Source: an uncultured Prevotella sp.
GTDB lineage: Bacteria > Bacteroidota > Bacteroidia > Bacteroidales > Bacteroidaceae
Assembly: GCA_900542795.1 (NCBI GenBank)
Contig: UQPD01000047.1
Span: 1-16,129 of the forward strand
Reading direction: 5' to 3'
DNA length: 16,129 nucleotides
The notes beneath the pieces were generated by a model that was not told the DNA's origin, searched no databases, and saw only the letters and a list, made by a program, of their open reading frames with translations. A program made the position numbers and the translations under genes. Below, piece after piece: positions 6,802 to 13,677 of this stretch (the stretch's first letter is position 1; each line of letters begins with the position of its first letter).

Positions 6802-8085
6802 TTAGTAATCTTCAAGTTCGCAGTTTCCAAACACATATTTTCCCCATTCAGTATTCATGAATGCGGTGTTGAGGTTGCCATAGAGACATTGGGACGCATT
6901 TTCATCGTATACGGCTTGTGGAACAAACATGCTTATAGCCAGATAATTGTCGGTTTCAATGGGGAGGGTGGCATAGCCCCACATGTATGGACCTAACCAA
7001 ATGCGATTGGTGGCGTAATGACATACCACAGCCTCTTTGAGGCGTTGTACCACTTCGGCACGATAAGGCTCGGGCACAATACGCTCTGTTGCTTGCAAAG
7101 CATCGTAGTTGTGCGGACGGTAATAATAGCGGTTGGTATACGTTTGATATGCCAAAACATGAGTCATGTCTGCATAGGGACTTTGCAATAGGTTGGTGGC
7201 AGAAAGTGCCGTTTTAAAGGCATCGGCTAAGGGCTGTAGGCGGTCAGTGCGTACACACGAAATGGCAATGCCATAGTCAGAATAAACACCTTGCACATCG
7301 GCTTGCACATCCTGACAATAAGTTTGTGCAATGGTTGGGGGCTCGGCAGCAAAAAGTCCGTTCTGCATTAAATGTGTGTAGTAGGCTCCAGGGCTGGCTA
7401 TCGACATGGGAGATGCAATTACATAGTCGGTTACGTGGCGCAAGGCGTAATCCACCTCTAAGTTTTGCATTAAGCAACAATCAAAGAGAATGTATTTGCA
7501 GTGAACATTTGCGCGTTGCAATGCGGCTGCTAAGTCGGTAACATCCATTTGTGCGCCCTTATCGCTCATGCCCCCTTGTGGACCGCTGTCGATGCCATAC
7601 GAGGCTGGTGTTTGCATGGGGTCGGTTGGGGCAGACTCAAAATGGGCATAGTTTTTATTGGTGGCAGGCAACCACCCATCTGCGTGCGACCACATAACTA
7701 ATGCCAATTCGTTGGAGGGAAAATCGTTTTTTGCCATCTCTACAACTTCGGCAAATTGTTGAGGCGATGTGGAGCATACATCGCGTGACCACTGTTTGAT
7801 GAGTTGGGGTTTATCCCATTGTCGGGCAATGCGATAAAGGCGTGGGGCTTGTGCATCGTCAACATACACTAACATGCGGTCGTTGTTGGGGATGTATTGT
7901 CTGCCATACATTATTTCGGCAGAATCGGCTCGGTGCCAACGCTCACCCCCTAAGGAGTTTTGGGCTACCATATAGACTAACACGGTGCGGTGTGCTTGTT
8001 TATTGGCTGGCTCGGGCTCGTCAGTGTCATTGTGGCAGGAGGTGAGTGTAAATAGCAGAACGAAAAGGGTGAGAAGGTGTTTCAT
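6802..8085 (-). CDS. Clostripain-family (C11) cysteine peptidase lipoprotein
   Basis: Predicted cell-surface or periplasmic cysteine endopeptidase of 427 aa; relatives such as clostripain cut after Arg or Lys. A type II signal ends at LTLTSC-like lipobox FTLTSC (Cys17), followed by an acidic linker (HNDTDEPEPANKQ). The C11 fold begins at TVLVYMVAQNSL, where the family's usual N is next to L. The catalytic His is in VMWSHADGW (His134). The nucleophile lies in ILFDCCLMQNLEVDYAL, where Cys204 aligns with the Cys of the usual FDACLM, and Cys203 replaces the usual Ala. The region SYGIDSGPQGGMSDKGAQMD corresponds to the substrate-pocket segment before it. It starts 39 bp after the second DUF4230 gene, so the three genes probably form one transcript. 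Family assignment is strong; the P1 preference and target are not deducible with confidence. Confidence 0.88.
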   Translation of the reverse strand: MKHLLTLFVLLFTLTSCHNDTDEPEPANKQAHRTVLVYMVAQNSLGGERWHRADSAEIMYGRQYIPNNDRMLVYVDDAQAPRLYRIARQWDKPQLIKQWSRDVCSTSPQQFAEVVEMAKNDFPSNELALVMWSHADGWLPATNKNYAHFESAPTDPMQTPASYGIDSGPQGGMSDKGAQMDVTDLAAALQRANVHCKYILFDCCLMQNLEVDYALRHVTDYVIASPMSIASPGAYYTHLMQNGLFAAEPPTIAQTYCQDVQADVQGVYSDYGIAISCVRTDRLQPLADAFKTALSATNLLQSPYADMTHVLAYQTYTNRYYYRPHNYDALQATERIVPEPYRAEVVQRLKEAVVCHYATNRIWLGPYMWGYATLPIETDNYLAISMFVPQAVYDENASQCLYGNLNTAFMNTEWGKYVFGNCELEDY

Positions 8086-8124
8086 GTGGGGCGTGTAACT
8101 TTAGGAGAGCATAATCCTCTCATT

Positions 8125-8781
8125 TCACGAAGGTTTTACGAAGCTAATTTCAACTCGCTTAAATCCCATTTGTTTAAAAATGCGCTCAAATTGTTGGCGA
8201 GCATTCTTTTCGGCAGCTTGCATGTTTTGAGGGGTAAGACAACGTTTGCGCATCTTTTGTTGTGCTTCAGCATAAAGTTGGTCGAGCACTTGCGTGGGAA
8301 TGGTGCCGTGTTCATAAAACGAACGTGTGCGAGCTTCGTCAATAAAGTTGTTGTCGAGCAGTTCAATGGGAGGCAGTTTTAAGCGTGCTGTAGAGTCGGG
8401 GAGAGAAGTAAACCAATCGGCTGCAGCATGTTCCATGTTAATGCCCACACGCAAAGTGCCTTGGTAGATGCGTACCAAATGGTCGGCACCGAATGTGCGG
8501 CGTTGATGCCATTCAACCATCTCCTCTGTATTGACCGAAAGAAATTCCCATTGTCCAATGTCGCGTACCGACTGAATTTGTTCGGGGGTAACATCAATGC
8601 GGGTGTTACGTTCAACTTTCAACGAAATGGGAGGATGGTTCGTAAAGTCCTTATAAAGTAAAGCCACGGCAACCAAAGCTATTGCTATGGCACCCACCCA
8701 CCAATAGCGCAACATGCTCATAACTATGTTTCGCCAACTTGTAGTGGGGGTGGCTTTTGGTTTTTTATCAGTCTGTTTCAT
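8125..8781 (-). CDS. DUF4230 membrane-anchored protein
   Basis: Function unknown. A 218-aa protein with a polar N-terminus, one transmembrane helix (about residues 26-45, WWVGAIAIALVAVALLY) and an extracytoplasmic DUF4230-type domain. The recognisable parts are the strand-rich segment LVRIYQGTLRVGINM, then LKLPPIELLDNNFIDEARTR, and a long C-terminal helix with many Gln, Lys and Arg (QKMRKRCLTPQNMQAAEKNA) ending in a strand (GFKRVEISF). It overlaps the preceding DUF4230 gene by ATGA, so the two should be translationally coupled, and the C11 peptidase gene follows. Pairing with a second DUF4230 protein anchored differently (by lipid) suggests they act together in the envelope, which is inference. 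Confidence 0.82.
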   Translation of the reverse strand: MKQTDKKPKATPTTSWRNIVMSMLRYWWVGAIAIALVAVALLYKDFTNHPPISLKVERNTRIDVTPEQIQSVRDIGQWEFLSVNTEEMVEWHQRRTFGADHLVRIYQGTLRVGINMEHAAADWFTSLPDSTARLKLPPIELLDNNFIDEARTRSFYEHGTIPTQVLDQLYAEAQQKMRKRCLTPQNMQAAEKNARQQFERIFKQMGFKRVEISFVKPS

Positions 8782-9479
8782 TGCTTGCTTGTAATAGTGA
8801 AGAGGTCCTTGTCTGTAAAAGTTTTGCGGAAGCGCACAGTTACCTGACTCTCTTTATAGCCCATGCGTAACAACAGCGGCAAAAGCTGTCGGGCAGCACT
8901 GCGTTGCGCTTCCTCTTCAATGCCAAATTGTGCCATGTGACTTACAATGCTGTCTTCGCCTTGTTTGGCAAATTCTACAATTTCAGCATCCGTATAGCGC
9001 GAACGGGCAAGGTCTACAAATTGGCGGATGCCAGGGTTGTCAATCTTTGAGGCTGAAACCACCACATGGGGGTCGGGCAATGTAATGATGAGTGAACTAT
9101 CAGTGCGCTCAACATTGGCTTCGCTAAAATCGGTAAAATCGATGTATGCCTTTAAGGTTACATCGATGGGGATGAGAATGCGCCGCTTGCCAATGCGTGT
9201 GGGCATGTTTACTGAAACGCCCAACACTTTGCCTTTCAATGTAGGTTCGTCGGTGTGCGTTACCAGTTTATGTACTTGCATTTCGGTAACATAGAGTCGG
9301 GAACTGCCTCGCACTGTCATCACGAATTGGCGCATAGAGTCTGCGACCGAGGCTGTGTGGGTTGGCTGAGGTTGTGCTTCGGTAGGGGTTGGATTGTCCT
9401 TGCCACACCCCATAAAGAGTGCCGAGGTGCAAGAACACAACATCCAACACATTATATAATATAATAATCGTTGTTTCAT
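8778..9479 (-). CDS. DUF4230 lipoprotein
   Basis: Function unknown. The 233-aa protein has a type II signal, with the most likely lipobox ALFMGC (Cys25), although an earlier Cys (Cys17, in LCSC) could also serve. A Thr/Pro/Gln linker precedes a DUF4230 domain: SRLYVTEMQVHKLV, GKRRILIPIDVTLKAYIDFT, the strand pair SLIITLPDPHVVVSASKID, and then the helical segment with EEEAQRSAARQLLPLLLRMG and a closing strand QVTVRFRK. This order matches the neighbouring DUF4230 gene, so the two are paralogues, but sequence has diverged greatly. It is the first gene of a probable operon with the second DUF4230 gene (4-bp overlap) and the C11 peptidase. Confidence 0.84.
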   Translation of the reverse strand: MKQRLLYYIMCWMLCSCTSALFMGCGKDNPTPTEAQPQPTHTASVADSMRQFVMTVRGSSRLYVTEMQVHKLVTHTDEPTLKGKVLGVSVNMPTRIGKRRILIPIDVTLKAYIDFTDFSEANVERTDSSLIITLPDPHVVVSASKIDNPGIRQFVDLARSRYTDAEIVEFAKQGEDSIVSHMAQFGIEEEAQRSAARQLLPLLLRMGYKESQVTVRFRKTFTDKDLFTITSKQ

Positions 9480-9483
9480 TTCG

Positions 9484-9509
9484 TAGAATAAGTTAGTAGA
9501 ATAAGTTAT
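9484..9509. repeat. 13-bp tandem duplication before the DUF4230 operon
   Basis: TAGAATAAGTTAG (9484-9496) is followed directly by TAGAATAAGTTAT (9497-9509), 12 of 13 matching. It lies in the leader of the minus-strand DUF4230 operon, 5 bp from its start codon, and most likely arose by slippage. Confidence 0.55.
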
Positions 9510-9525
9510 GGGTGTAGTTCAATGG

Positions 9526-9533
9526 CAAAATTA
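9526..9533 (-). promoter_or_regulatory. Possible -7 box for the DUF4230-C11 operon
   Basis: Minus-strand TAATTTTG fits TAnnTTTG and lies 47 bp before the start at 9479. The -33 element is not convincing (GTTG-like at best), so this is a tentative call. Confidence 0.35.
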
Positions 9534-9620
9534 CGCATAAATCTTCAACATTTCACGCTTTGGGGCTTTGAATGCGCAAAGTTTTGCACTAATAAAAATA
9601 AAAATCCCTTGGCTTTTTAT

Positions 9621-9651
9621 TTTGTATTACCCTCGCCTTGCACTAACTTTG
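9621..9651 (+). promoter_or_regulatory. Bacteroidetes sigma-A promoter
   Basis: TTTG (9621-9624), 19 bp, then TAACTTTG (9644-9651): an exact match in sequence and spacing to the primary-sigma consensus TTTG-N19-TAnnTTTG. Transcription should begin about 7 bp later, giving a short leader of roughly 20-25 nt for the lipoprotein gene at 9681. Confidence 0.8.
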
Positions 9652-9680
9652 CATCTTAAATAAACAATGTATATACTCCA

Positions 9681-10244
9681 ATGAAACACGTTTTAATTTC
9701 AGCTATGGCGTTTTTGCTCATGGCTTCGGTTGCCAGTTGTGGTGGTAATAAAACTCAAGATAATGTTGCTGATGCCGACAGTACACAAACAACTGCACAC
9801 ACAGACGCTCCTTATGCTGAGCCTGGTCAGCAAAGCTCGTACACTGCCACATTGGGTGGCAAAACTTATAGTATCTCTATTCATCGTCAGGCAGATCAGA
9901 GTTTGCCAGTCGTTACCGATGAGTTGGGTAAAAAGTTCTACGATAACCGTGTGGACGTGGTGATTACTTGTGACAATGCGGAGTTCTTTAAAAAGAGCTA
10001 TACGAAAGAGGCTTTTGCAGGTTTTCTTACTGCCAGTGCTGAGGCTGAAGGAACTGTGTTGCTGGGCATGGCATTCGACAGTGAAAAGAGCGATGGACAT
10101 GCCATTCGTTTGGGGGCACAAATTGGTCAGGTGGGTGTAGGCGAAGGTCCTGCCTTTACCATCGAAATACCTCTTGATGGGGGTGTGTCAAGTATTGTGC
10201 GCGATAATAATCAAGACACAACAGGTAACGATATGACAGACTAA
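9681..10244 (+). CDS. Small lipoprotein, DUF4738-like
   Basis: Function unknown. A 187-aa protein with a type II signal peptide ending at lipobox ASVASC (Cys20), followed by a low-complexity acidic/Thr linker to about residue 50. The single domain contains YTATLGGKTYSISIHRQ, SLPVVTDELGKKFYDNRVDV and FFKKSYTKEAFAGFL. This matches my memory of DUF4738 lipoproteins of Bacteroides and Prevotella, which have no assigned activity. The C-terminal part (AIRLGAQIGQVGVGEGPAFT) reads as alternating strands. It stands alone between a textbook promoter and a strong terminator, so it is a monocistronic unit. The DUF assignment is from recollection of motifs and is less sure than the lipoprotein call. Confidence 0.82.
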   Translation: MKHVLISAMAFLLMASVASCGGNKTQDNVADADSTQTTAHTDAPYAEPGQQSSYTATLGGKTYSISIHRQADQSLPVVTDELGKKFYDNRVDVVITCDNAEFFKKSYTKEAFAGFLTASAEAEGTVLLGMAFDSEKSDGHAIRLGAQIGQVGVGEGPAFTIEIPLDGGVSSIVRDNNQDTTGNDMTD

Positions 10245-10263
10245 TCATTTTTTTTTGAACAAT

Positions 10264-10311
10264 AAAAACCACGAATTGCAAGGTTGATGTCTTGCAATTC
10301 GTGGTTTTTTT
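10264..10311. terminator. Strong bidirectional terminator
   Basis: AAAAACCACGAATTGCAAG (10264-10282) is perfectly complementary to CTTGCAATTCGTGGTTTTT (10291-10309), a 19-bp stem with an 8-nt loop, followed by further T residues. It sits between the plus-strand lipoprotein gene (ends 10244) and the minus-strand folB-HAD gene (stop at 10312), and ends both. Confidence 0.9.
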
Positions 10312-11349
10312 CTACAACTTATCAACAACATAATCAGCTCCAGCGTCAAGCAGTTCTTGTGAGCTATGGTTTCCCCATGCCACACCAATGCAATGTCCTG
10401 CTTGCGCGTTGCGACCCATCAGAATGTCGAAGGTGGTGTCGCCAATAACGGTAACATCCGTAGGATGCACGTTGGCTTGTTTACACAGCAGATGAATGGG
10501 AGCAGGGTGAGGCTTGTGTGTAGAAACATCCTCGCATGCCACAATGTAATCAATGCAATGGCGAATGCCTAAGGTGCGACAAAGCGTATCAACCGACTCA
10601 TGTCCACGACTCGTAGCAATCGCCACAAAACGTCCGCTGCGGTGTTGGCGTTCCATCTCCTCTTTAATGCCAGGGAACAATGTAACATTTTTATTGCCCA
10701 CCTCCTCAAACAAACGGCGGTAGGTGTTAACCGCTTGAAGGTTAGCCTCGCTTGCAGCATCAATGTGTGCTAACTGCGCAATACTCTGAACAAGGGGAAG
10801 TCCGATGGTACGGCAAATAGCTTGGGTAGATGGCACCGTCCACCCCATCTCGTTAAAGGTAGCCGTCATGGTGCGAACAATGCCAGCCGAGGTGTCGGCA
10901 ATAGTTCCGTCAAAGTCCCATGCCACAAGTTCGCGTTTTAGTGAATAACGCACGGTAACACCCTGTCCTGTGTAGCCATTGATGGGAGGCATACATTTGG
11001 TGAGCGAAACATCAACTTTGCGCAGTATGCTAAATTTGCGAATAAGTGCTTGTGCAATGCGTGTGCAAACGTGTTCGAGTAGGGCAGAGGGCTTTTGCAT
11101 CTCGTGCGAAGCTATGTCATAGGCTTCGGCATAATTTATGGTGTGGTTTAATTGGTCGGCAAAGAGCGCACCCTGTGCGTCGTGTTCGTCAATATATAAA
11201 CAAAGGTTGAGCACAAACTCAGCTCCAACCTCGCGTTCTTGAGGCAACACACCATGATGGGCATAAAAGCGCAAGTCGTTGAGCGTGATAGTTAGCATGC
11301 CGTGGGTGGCAATGTCGGGGCGAGGGATATTTATTTCGTGGGTACACAT
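10312..11349 (-). CDS. folB: Fusion: dihydroneopterin aldolase (FolB) + HAD phosphatase
   Basis: A two-domain cytoplasmic enzyme of 345 aa. Residues about 18-138 are FolB, which converts 7,8-dihydroneopterin to 6-hydroxymethyl-dihydropterin and glycolaldehyde in folate synthesis. The active-site residues are present: Glu38 in PQEREVG, Tyr73 in INYAEAY, Leu-Glu 91-92 in ALLEHV, and Lys118 in LTKCMPPI. Without a linker follows a HAD phosphatase (about 140-345) with DFDGT (nucleophile Asp145, Asp147), ATSRG (Thr246/Ser247), Lys279 in HKPHPAP and GDTTFD (Asp304, Asp308). A helical cap lies between motifs 1 and 2, as in phosphoglycolate phosphatases. There is no ATG near the junction, so separate translation is unlikely. 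The start is uncertain: Met18 (11298) sits where FolB normally begins, whereas the Met at 11349 adds 17 unusual residues. FolB is confident; the phosphatase substrate is unknown. Confidence 0.88.
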   Translation of the reverse strand: MCTHEINIPRPDIATHGMLTITLNDLRFYAHHGVLPQEREVGAEFVLNLCLYIDEHDAQGALFADQLNHTINYAEAYDIASHEMQKPSALLEHVCTRIAQALIRKFSILRKVDVSLTKCMPPINGYTGQGVTVRYSLKRELVAWDFDGTIADTSAGIVRTMTATFNEMGWTVPSTQAICRTIGLPLVQSIAQLAHIDAASEANLQAVNTYRRLFEEVGNKNVTLFPGIKEEMERQHRSGRFVAIATSRGHESVDTLCRTLGIRHCIDYIVACEDVSTHKPHPAPIHLLCKQANVHPTDVTVIGDTTFDILMGRNAQAGHCIGVAWGNHSSQELLDAGADYVVDKL

Positions 11350-11548
11350 ATATATATAATAGTATAGTCTTTGTGATGTATGATTGAATTGCGTGCGAAG
11401 TTACAAAAAAATGCAGATAACCGCGACAATGACATAAAGGAGAAAAACATCCTCGTAAGCTATGCTTTGCATACAAATTGTAAGTATGTTGCATTTATAT
11501 ATGAAAAACTGCTCTTTTTATGCACAAAAAGCATGCTGTTTGTATAGT

Positions 11549-11582
11549 AAAACAGAAAAATAGAGCGAAAAAACAGAAAAAT
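11549..11582 (+). repeat. 13-bp direct repeat upstream of the ilvD promoter
   Basis: AAAACAGAAAAAT occurs perfectly at 11549-11561 and again at 11570-11582, a period of 21 bp, or two helical turns. The second copy ends 18 bp before the -33 box of the ilvD promoter. This is the geometry of a pair of activator sites on one face of the DNA, though an A-rich upstream element is also possible. Confidence 0.5.
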
Positions 11583-11600
11583 TGAAAGTTTTTCTTACAT

Positions 11601-11635
11601 TTTGTTCCGCTGTATGAGAATAATGTATACATTTG
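11601..11635 (+). promoter_or_regulatory. Probable ilvD operon promoter
   Basis: TTTG (11601-11604) and TACATTTG (11628-11635), separated by 23 bp, a little longer than the usual 19-21. The -7 box is an exact match to TAnnTTTG. Transcription would begin near 11642 and leave a leader of about 115 nt before ilvD. Confidence 0.6.
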
Positions 11636-11661
11636 CAATTACAAACGACACAAAAACAGGT

Positions 11662-11734
11662 AATCTGTAAGATTTATGCGTTGGATATGTGAATAATGTA
11701 AGCCATGCAATGAAAAGTTACAGATTTGTTTTTT
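11662..11734 (+). promoter_or_regulatory. Possible attenuator in the ilvD leader
   Basis: AATCTGTAA (11662-11670) is exactly complementary to TTACAGATT (11718-11726), and TTTTTT (11729-11734) follows closely, as in an intrinsic terminator placed ahead of ilvD. A competing pairing exists: TTTATGC (11673-11679) with GCATAAA (11737-11743), which crosses the first helix and could form a pseudoknot or an alternative fold. A six-codon frame (ATG at 11676, peptide MRWICE) lies in the loop but is not rich in Ile, Leu or Val. The stem is AU-rich with a long loop, so the call is tentative. Confidence 0.35.
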
Positions 11735-11757
11735 AAGCATAAAACCATAATAACAAT

Positions 11758-13560
11758 ATGAAGATACAGTTGCGTAGTGCTTTCAGCACAGAAGGAAGAC
11801 GAATGGCAGGTGCACGTGCCTTGTGGATAGCTGCAGGTATGAAGCGTGAGCAATTTGGCAAACCCATCATTGCCATAGCCAACTCGTTTACACAGTTTGT
11901 GCCAGGACATACTCATTTGCATGAGGTGGGACAACTTGTGAAGAAAGAAATAGAGAAGTTAGGATGCTACGCAGCCGAATTTAACACCATTGCTATTGAC
12001 GATGGCATTGCTATGGGACACGATGGCATGCTCTATTCGTTGCCCTCGCGCGATATCATAGCCGACTCTGTTGAATATATGGTGCAGGCACACAAGGCAG
12101 ATGCGTTAGTGTGCATTTCAAATTGCGACAAAGTGACGCCTGGTATGCTCATGGCAGCCATGCGACTCAATATACCCACCATTTTTGTAAGCGGTGGTCC
12201 CATGGAGGCAGGAAGTTATAAAGGAGAAAATGTAGACCTTATAACCGCTATGGTTAAAGGAGCAGACAGCTCGGTGAGCGACGAGGAATTGGCTGAGATT
12301 GAACAGCGAGCTTGTCCAGGCTGTGGAAGTTGTTCGGGCATGTTTACCGCCAACTCCATGAACTGCCTTACCGAGGCTTTAGGACTCTCACTCCCTGGCA
12401 ATGGAACCATTGTGGCAACACATGTTAACAGACGTCGTTTGTTTGAAGACGCAGCCCGCCAGATTGTGACCAATGCCTATAAGTATTACGAGGAGGGCGA
12501 TACCTCAGTGCTTCCTCGCAGCATAGCAACCCGTCAGGCATTCCTTAACGCCATGACACTCGACATTGCCATGGGCGGAAGTACAAACACCGTGCTACAC
12601 CTCTTGGCTGTGGCAAACGAGGCAGGCGTAGACTTTAAGATGCAAGATATTGACCAACTCAGTCGTCACGTGCCTTGTTTGTGCAAACTCTCACCCAATA
12701 CGCAAAAATATTCAGTGCAAGAGTGTAACCGTGCAGGCGGTGTGTTAGGCATTTTGGGCGAACTTGCTCAAGCCCATTTGCTCGACCTTAACGTACAACG
12801 TGTTAACGGAACAACCCTGGGCGAGGACATTGCACACTACAGCATAACAGGCAAGGACATTACGCCCGATGCCGACCGCATTTATCACAGTGCTCCCGCA
12901 GGAAAGTTTTGTACTGAAATGGGTGTGCAAAACACACAATGGAAATCGCTTGACACCGACCGCGCAGAAGGTTGCATACGTAGTGTTTCGCATGCCTACA
13001 CCCAAGATGGCGGTTTAGCCGTGTTGTTTGGCAACATTGCACAAGATGGTTGCGTAGTTAAAACAGCTGGGGTAGACGAGAGTCTTTGGCACTTTGAAGG
13101 TCCTGCTCGTGTCTTCGATTCGCAAGACGAAGCTTGCGAGGGCATCCTGGGTGGCAAGGTGCAAGCAGGCGATGTCGTGGTGATTACCCACGAAGGTCCT
13201 AAGGGTGGACCTGGCATGCAGGAGATGTTATATCCCACATCCTACATCAAGAGCCGTCACTTAGGCAAGGCTTGTGCATTGATAACCGATGGTCGCTTTT
13301 CGGGAGGAACCTCAGGTTTAAGCATCGGACACATTTCGCCCGAAGCTGCTGCTGGAGGTGCCATAGGCAAGATTGTTGATGGCGACATCATAGAAATAGA
13401 CATTCCCTCGCGTAGCATCTCCGTGCATCTGTCTGATGCAGAGTTAGCAGCACGCCCCATGCGTCCGTTGCAGCGCAAACGCGAGGTTAGCAAGGCACTC
13501 CGTGCTTATGCAAGCATGGTGAGCAGTGCCGATAAGGGAGGTGTGCGAGTGATTGATTAA
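11758..13560 (+). CDS. ilvD: Dihydroxy-acid dehydratase
   Basis: Removes water from 2,3-dihydroxy-isovalerate and 2,3-dihydroxy-3-methylvalerate to give the 2-keto acid precursors of valine/leucine and isoleucine. The 600-aa length fits the E. coli-type enzyme (about 616). Cluster cysteines appear in SNCDKVTPGM (Cys123, with Lys124 next to it) and CPGCGSCSGMFTANSMNCL (Cys192). The early segment is ANSFTQFVPGHTHL rather than the Cys-containing version of the [2Fe-2S] subgroup, pointing to an oxygen-sensitive [4Fe-4S] enzyme, as expected for an anaerobe. The C-terminal catalytic segment DGRFSGGTSGLSIGHISPEA is intact (Ser near residue 515). First gene of the ilv operon; ilvB begins 117 bp later. 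Confidence 0.96.
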   Translation: MKIQLRSAFSTEGRRMAGARALWIAAGMKREQFGKPIIAIANSFTQFVPGHTHLHEVGQLVKKEIEKLGCYAAEFNTIAIDDGIAMGHDGMLYSLPSRDIIADSVEYMVQAHKADALVCISNCDKVTPGMLMAAMRLNIPTIFVSGGPMEAGSYKGENVDLITAMVKGADSSVSDEELAEIEQRACPGCGSCSGMFTANSMNCLTEALGLSLPGNGTIVATHVNRRRLFEDAARQIVTNAYKYYEEGDTSVLPRSIATRQAFLNAMTLDIAMGGSTNTVLHLLAVANEAGVDFKMQDIDQLSRHVPCLCKLSPNTQKYSVQECNRAGGVLGILGELAQAHLLDLNVQRVNGTTLGEDIAHYSITGKDITPDADRIYHSAPAGKFCTEMGVQNTQWKSLDTDRAEGCIRSVSHAYTQDGGLAVLFGNIAQDGCVVKTAGVDESLWHFEGPARVFDSQDEACEGILGGKVQAGDVVVITHEGPKGGPGMQEMLYPTSYIKSRHLGKACALITDGRFSGGTSGLSIGHISPEAAAGGAIGKIVDGDIIEIDIPSRSISVHLSDAELAARPMRPLQRKREVSKALRAYASMVSSADKGGVRVID

Positions 13561-13561
13561 A

Positions 13562-13599
13562 GGTGGTTCTAAAAATTCTGATTTTTAAATTCTAAAACC
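13562..13599 (+). repeat. 3'-end element copy after ilvD
   Basis: Begins 2 bp after the ilvD stop codon with GGTGGTTCTAAAAATTCTG, the same sequence found after ilvN (16047 on) and, up to ...AAAAAT, after ettA. Here the middle forms a small A/T hairpin, TAAAAAT (13570-13576) / ATTTTTA (13581-13587) around TCTG. No terminator strong enough to separate ilvD from ilvB is present, so the element lies inside an operon. Confidence 0.6.
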
Positions 13600-13677
13600 T
13601 TTCAACACTCAAGTGTGTATGATTTCTCATACCTACTCCCCTCTCTCAATATTTCCCCAAAAACTTAGCATACCTTT

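Larger units (their letters stand above)
11350..11757. other. 408-bp regulatory region between folB-HAD and ilvD
   Basis: No convincing gene in either strand. The left third is AT-rich and should hold the minus-strand folB promoter, which I could not identify by consensus. The right half holds, in plus-strand order, an 8-bp palindrome AGCATGCT (11530-11537), a 13-bp direct repeat (11549-11561 and 11570-11582), the ilvD promoter (11601-11635) and a leader with a terminator-like hairpin (11662-11734). Confidence 0.6.

Noticed and set aside
11219..11494. 91-codon minus frame overlapping the folB start and upstream region
   Set aside because: Overlaps the FolB domain in another frame and shows no recognisable features.
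11676..11696. Leader peptide MRWICE as a classic ilv attenuator peptide
   Set aside because: It has only one Ile codon and no Leu or Val, so it does not fit the usual codon-stalling design; kept only as a note in the leader entry.
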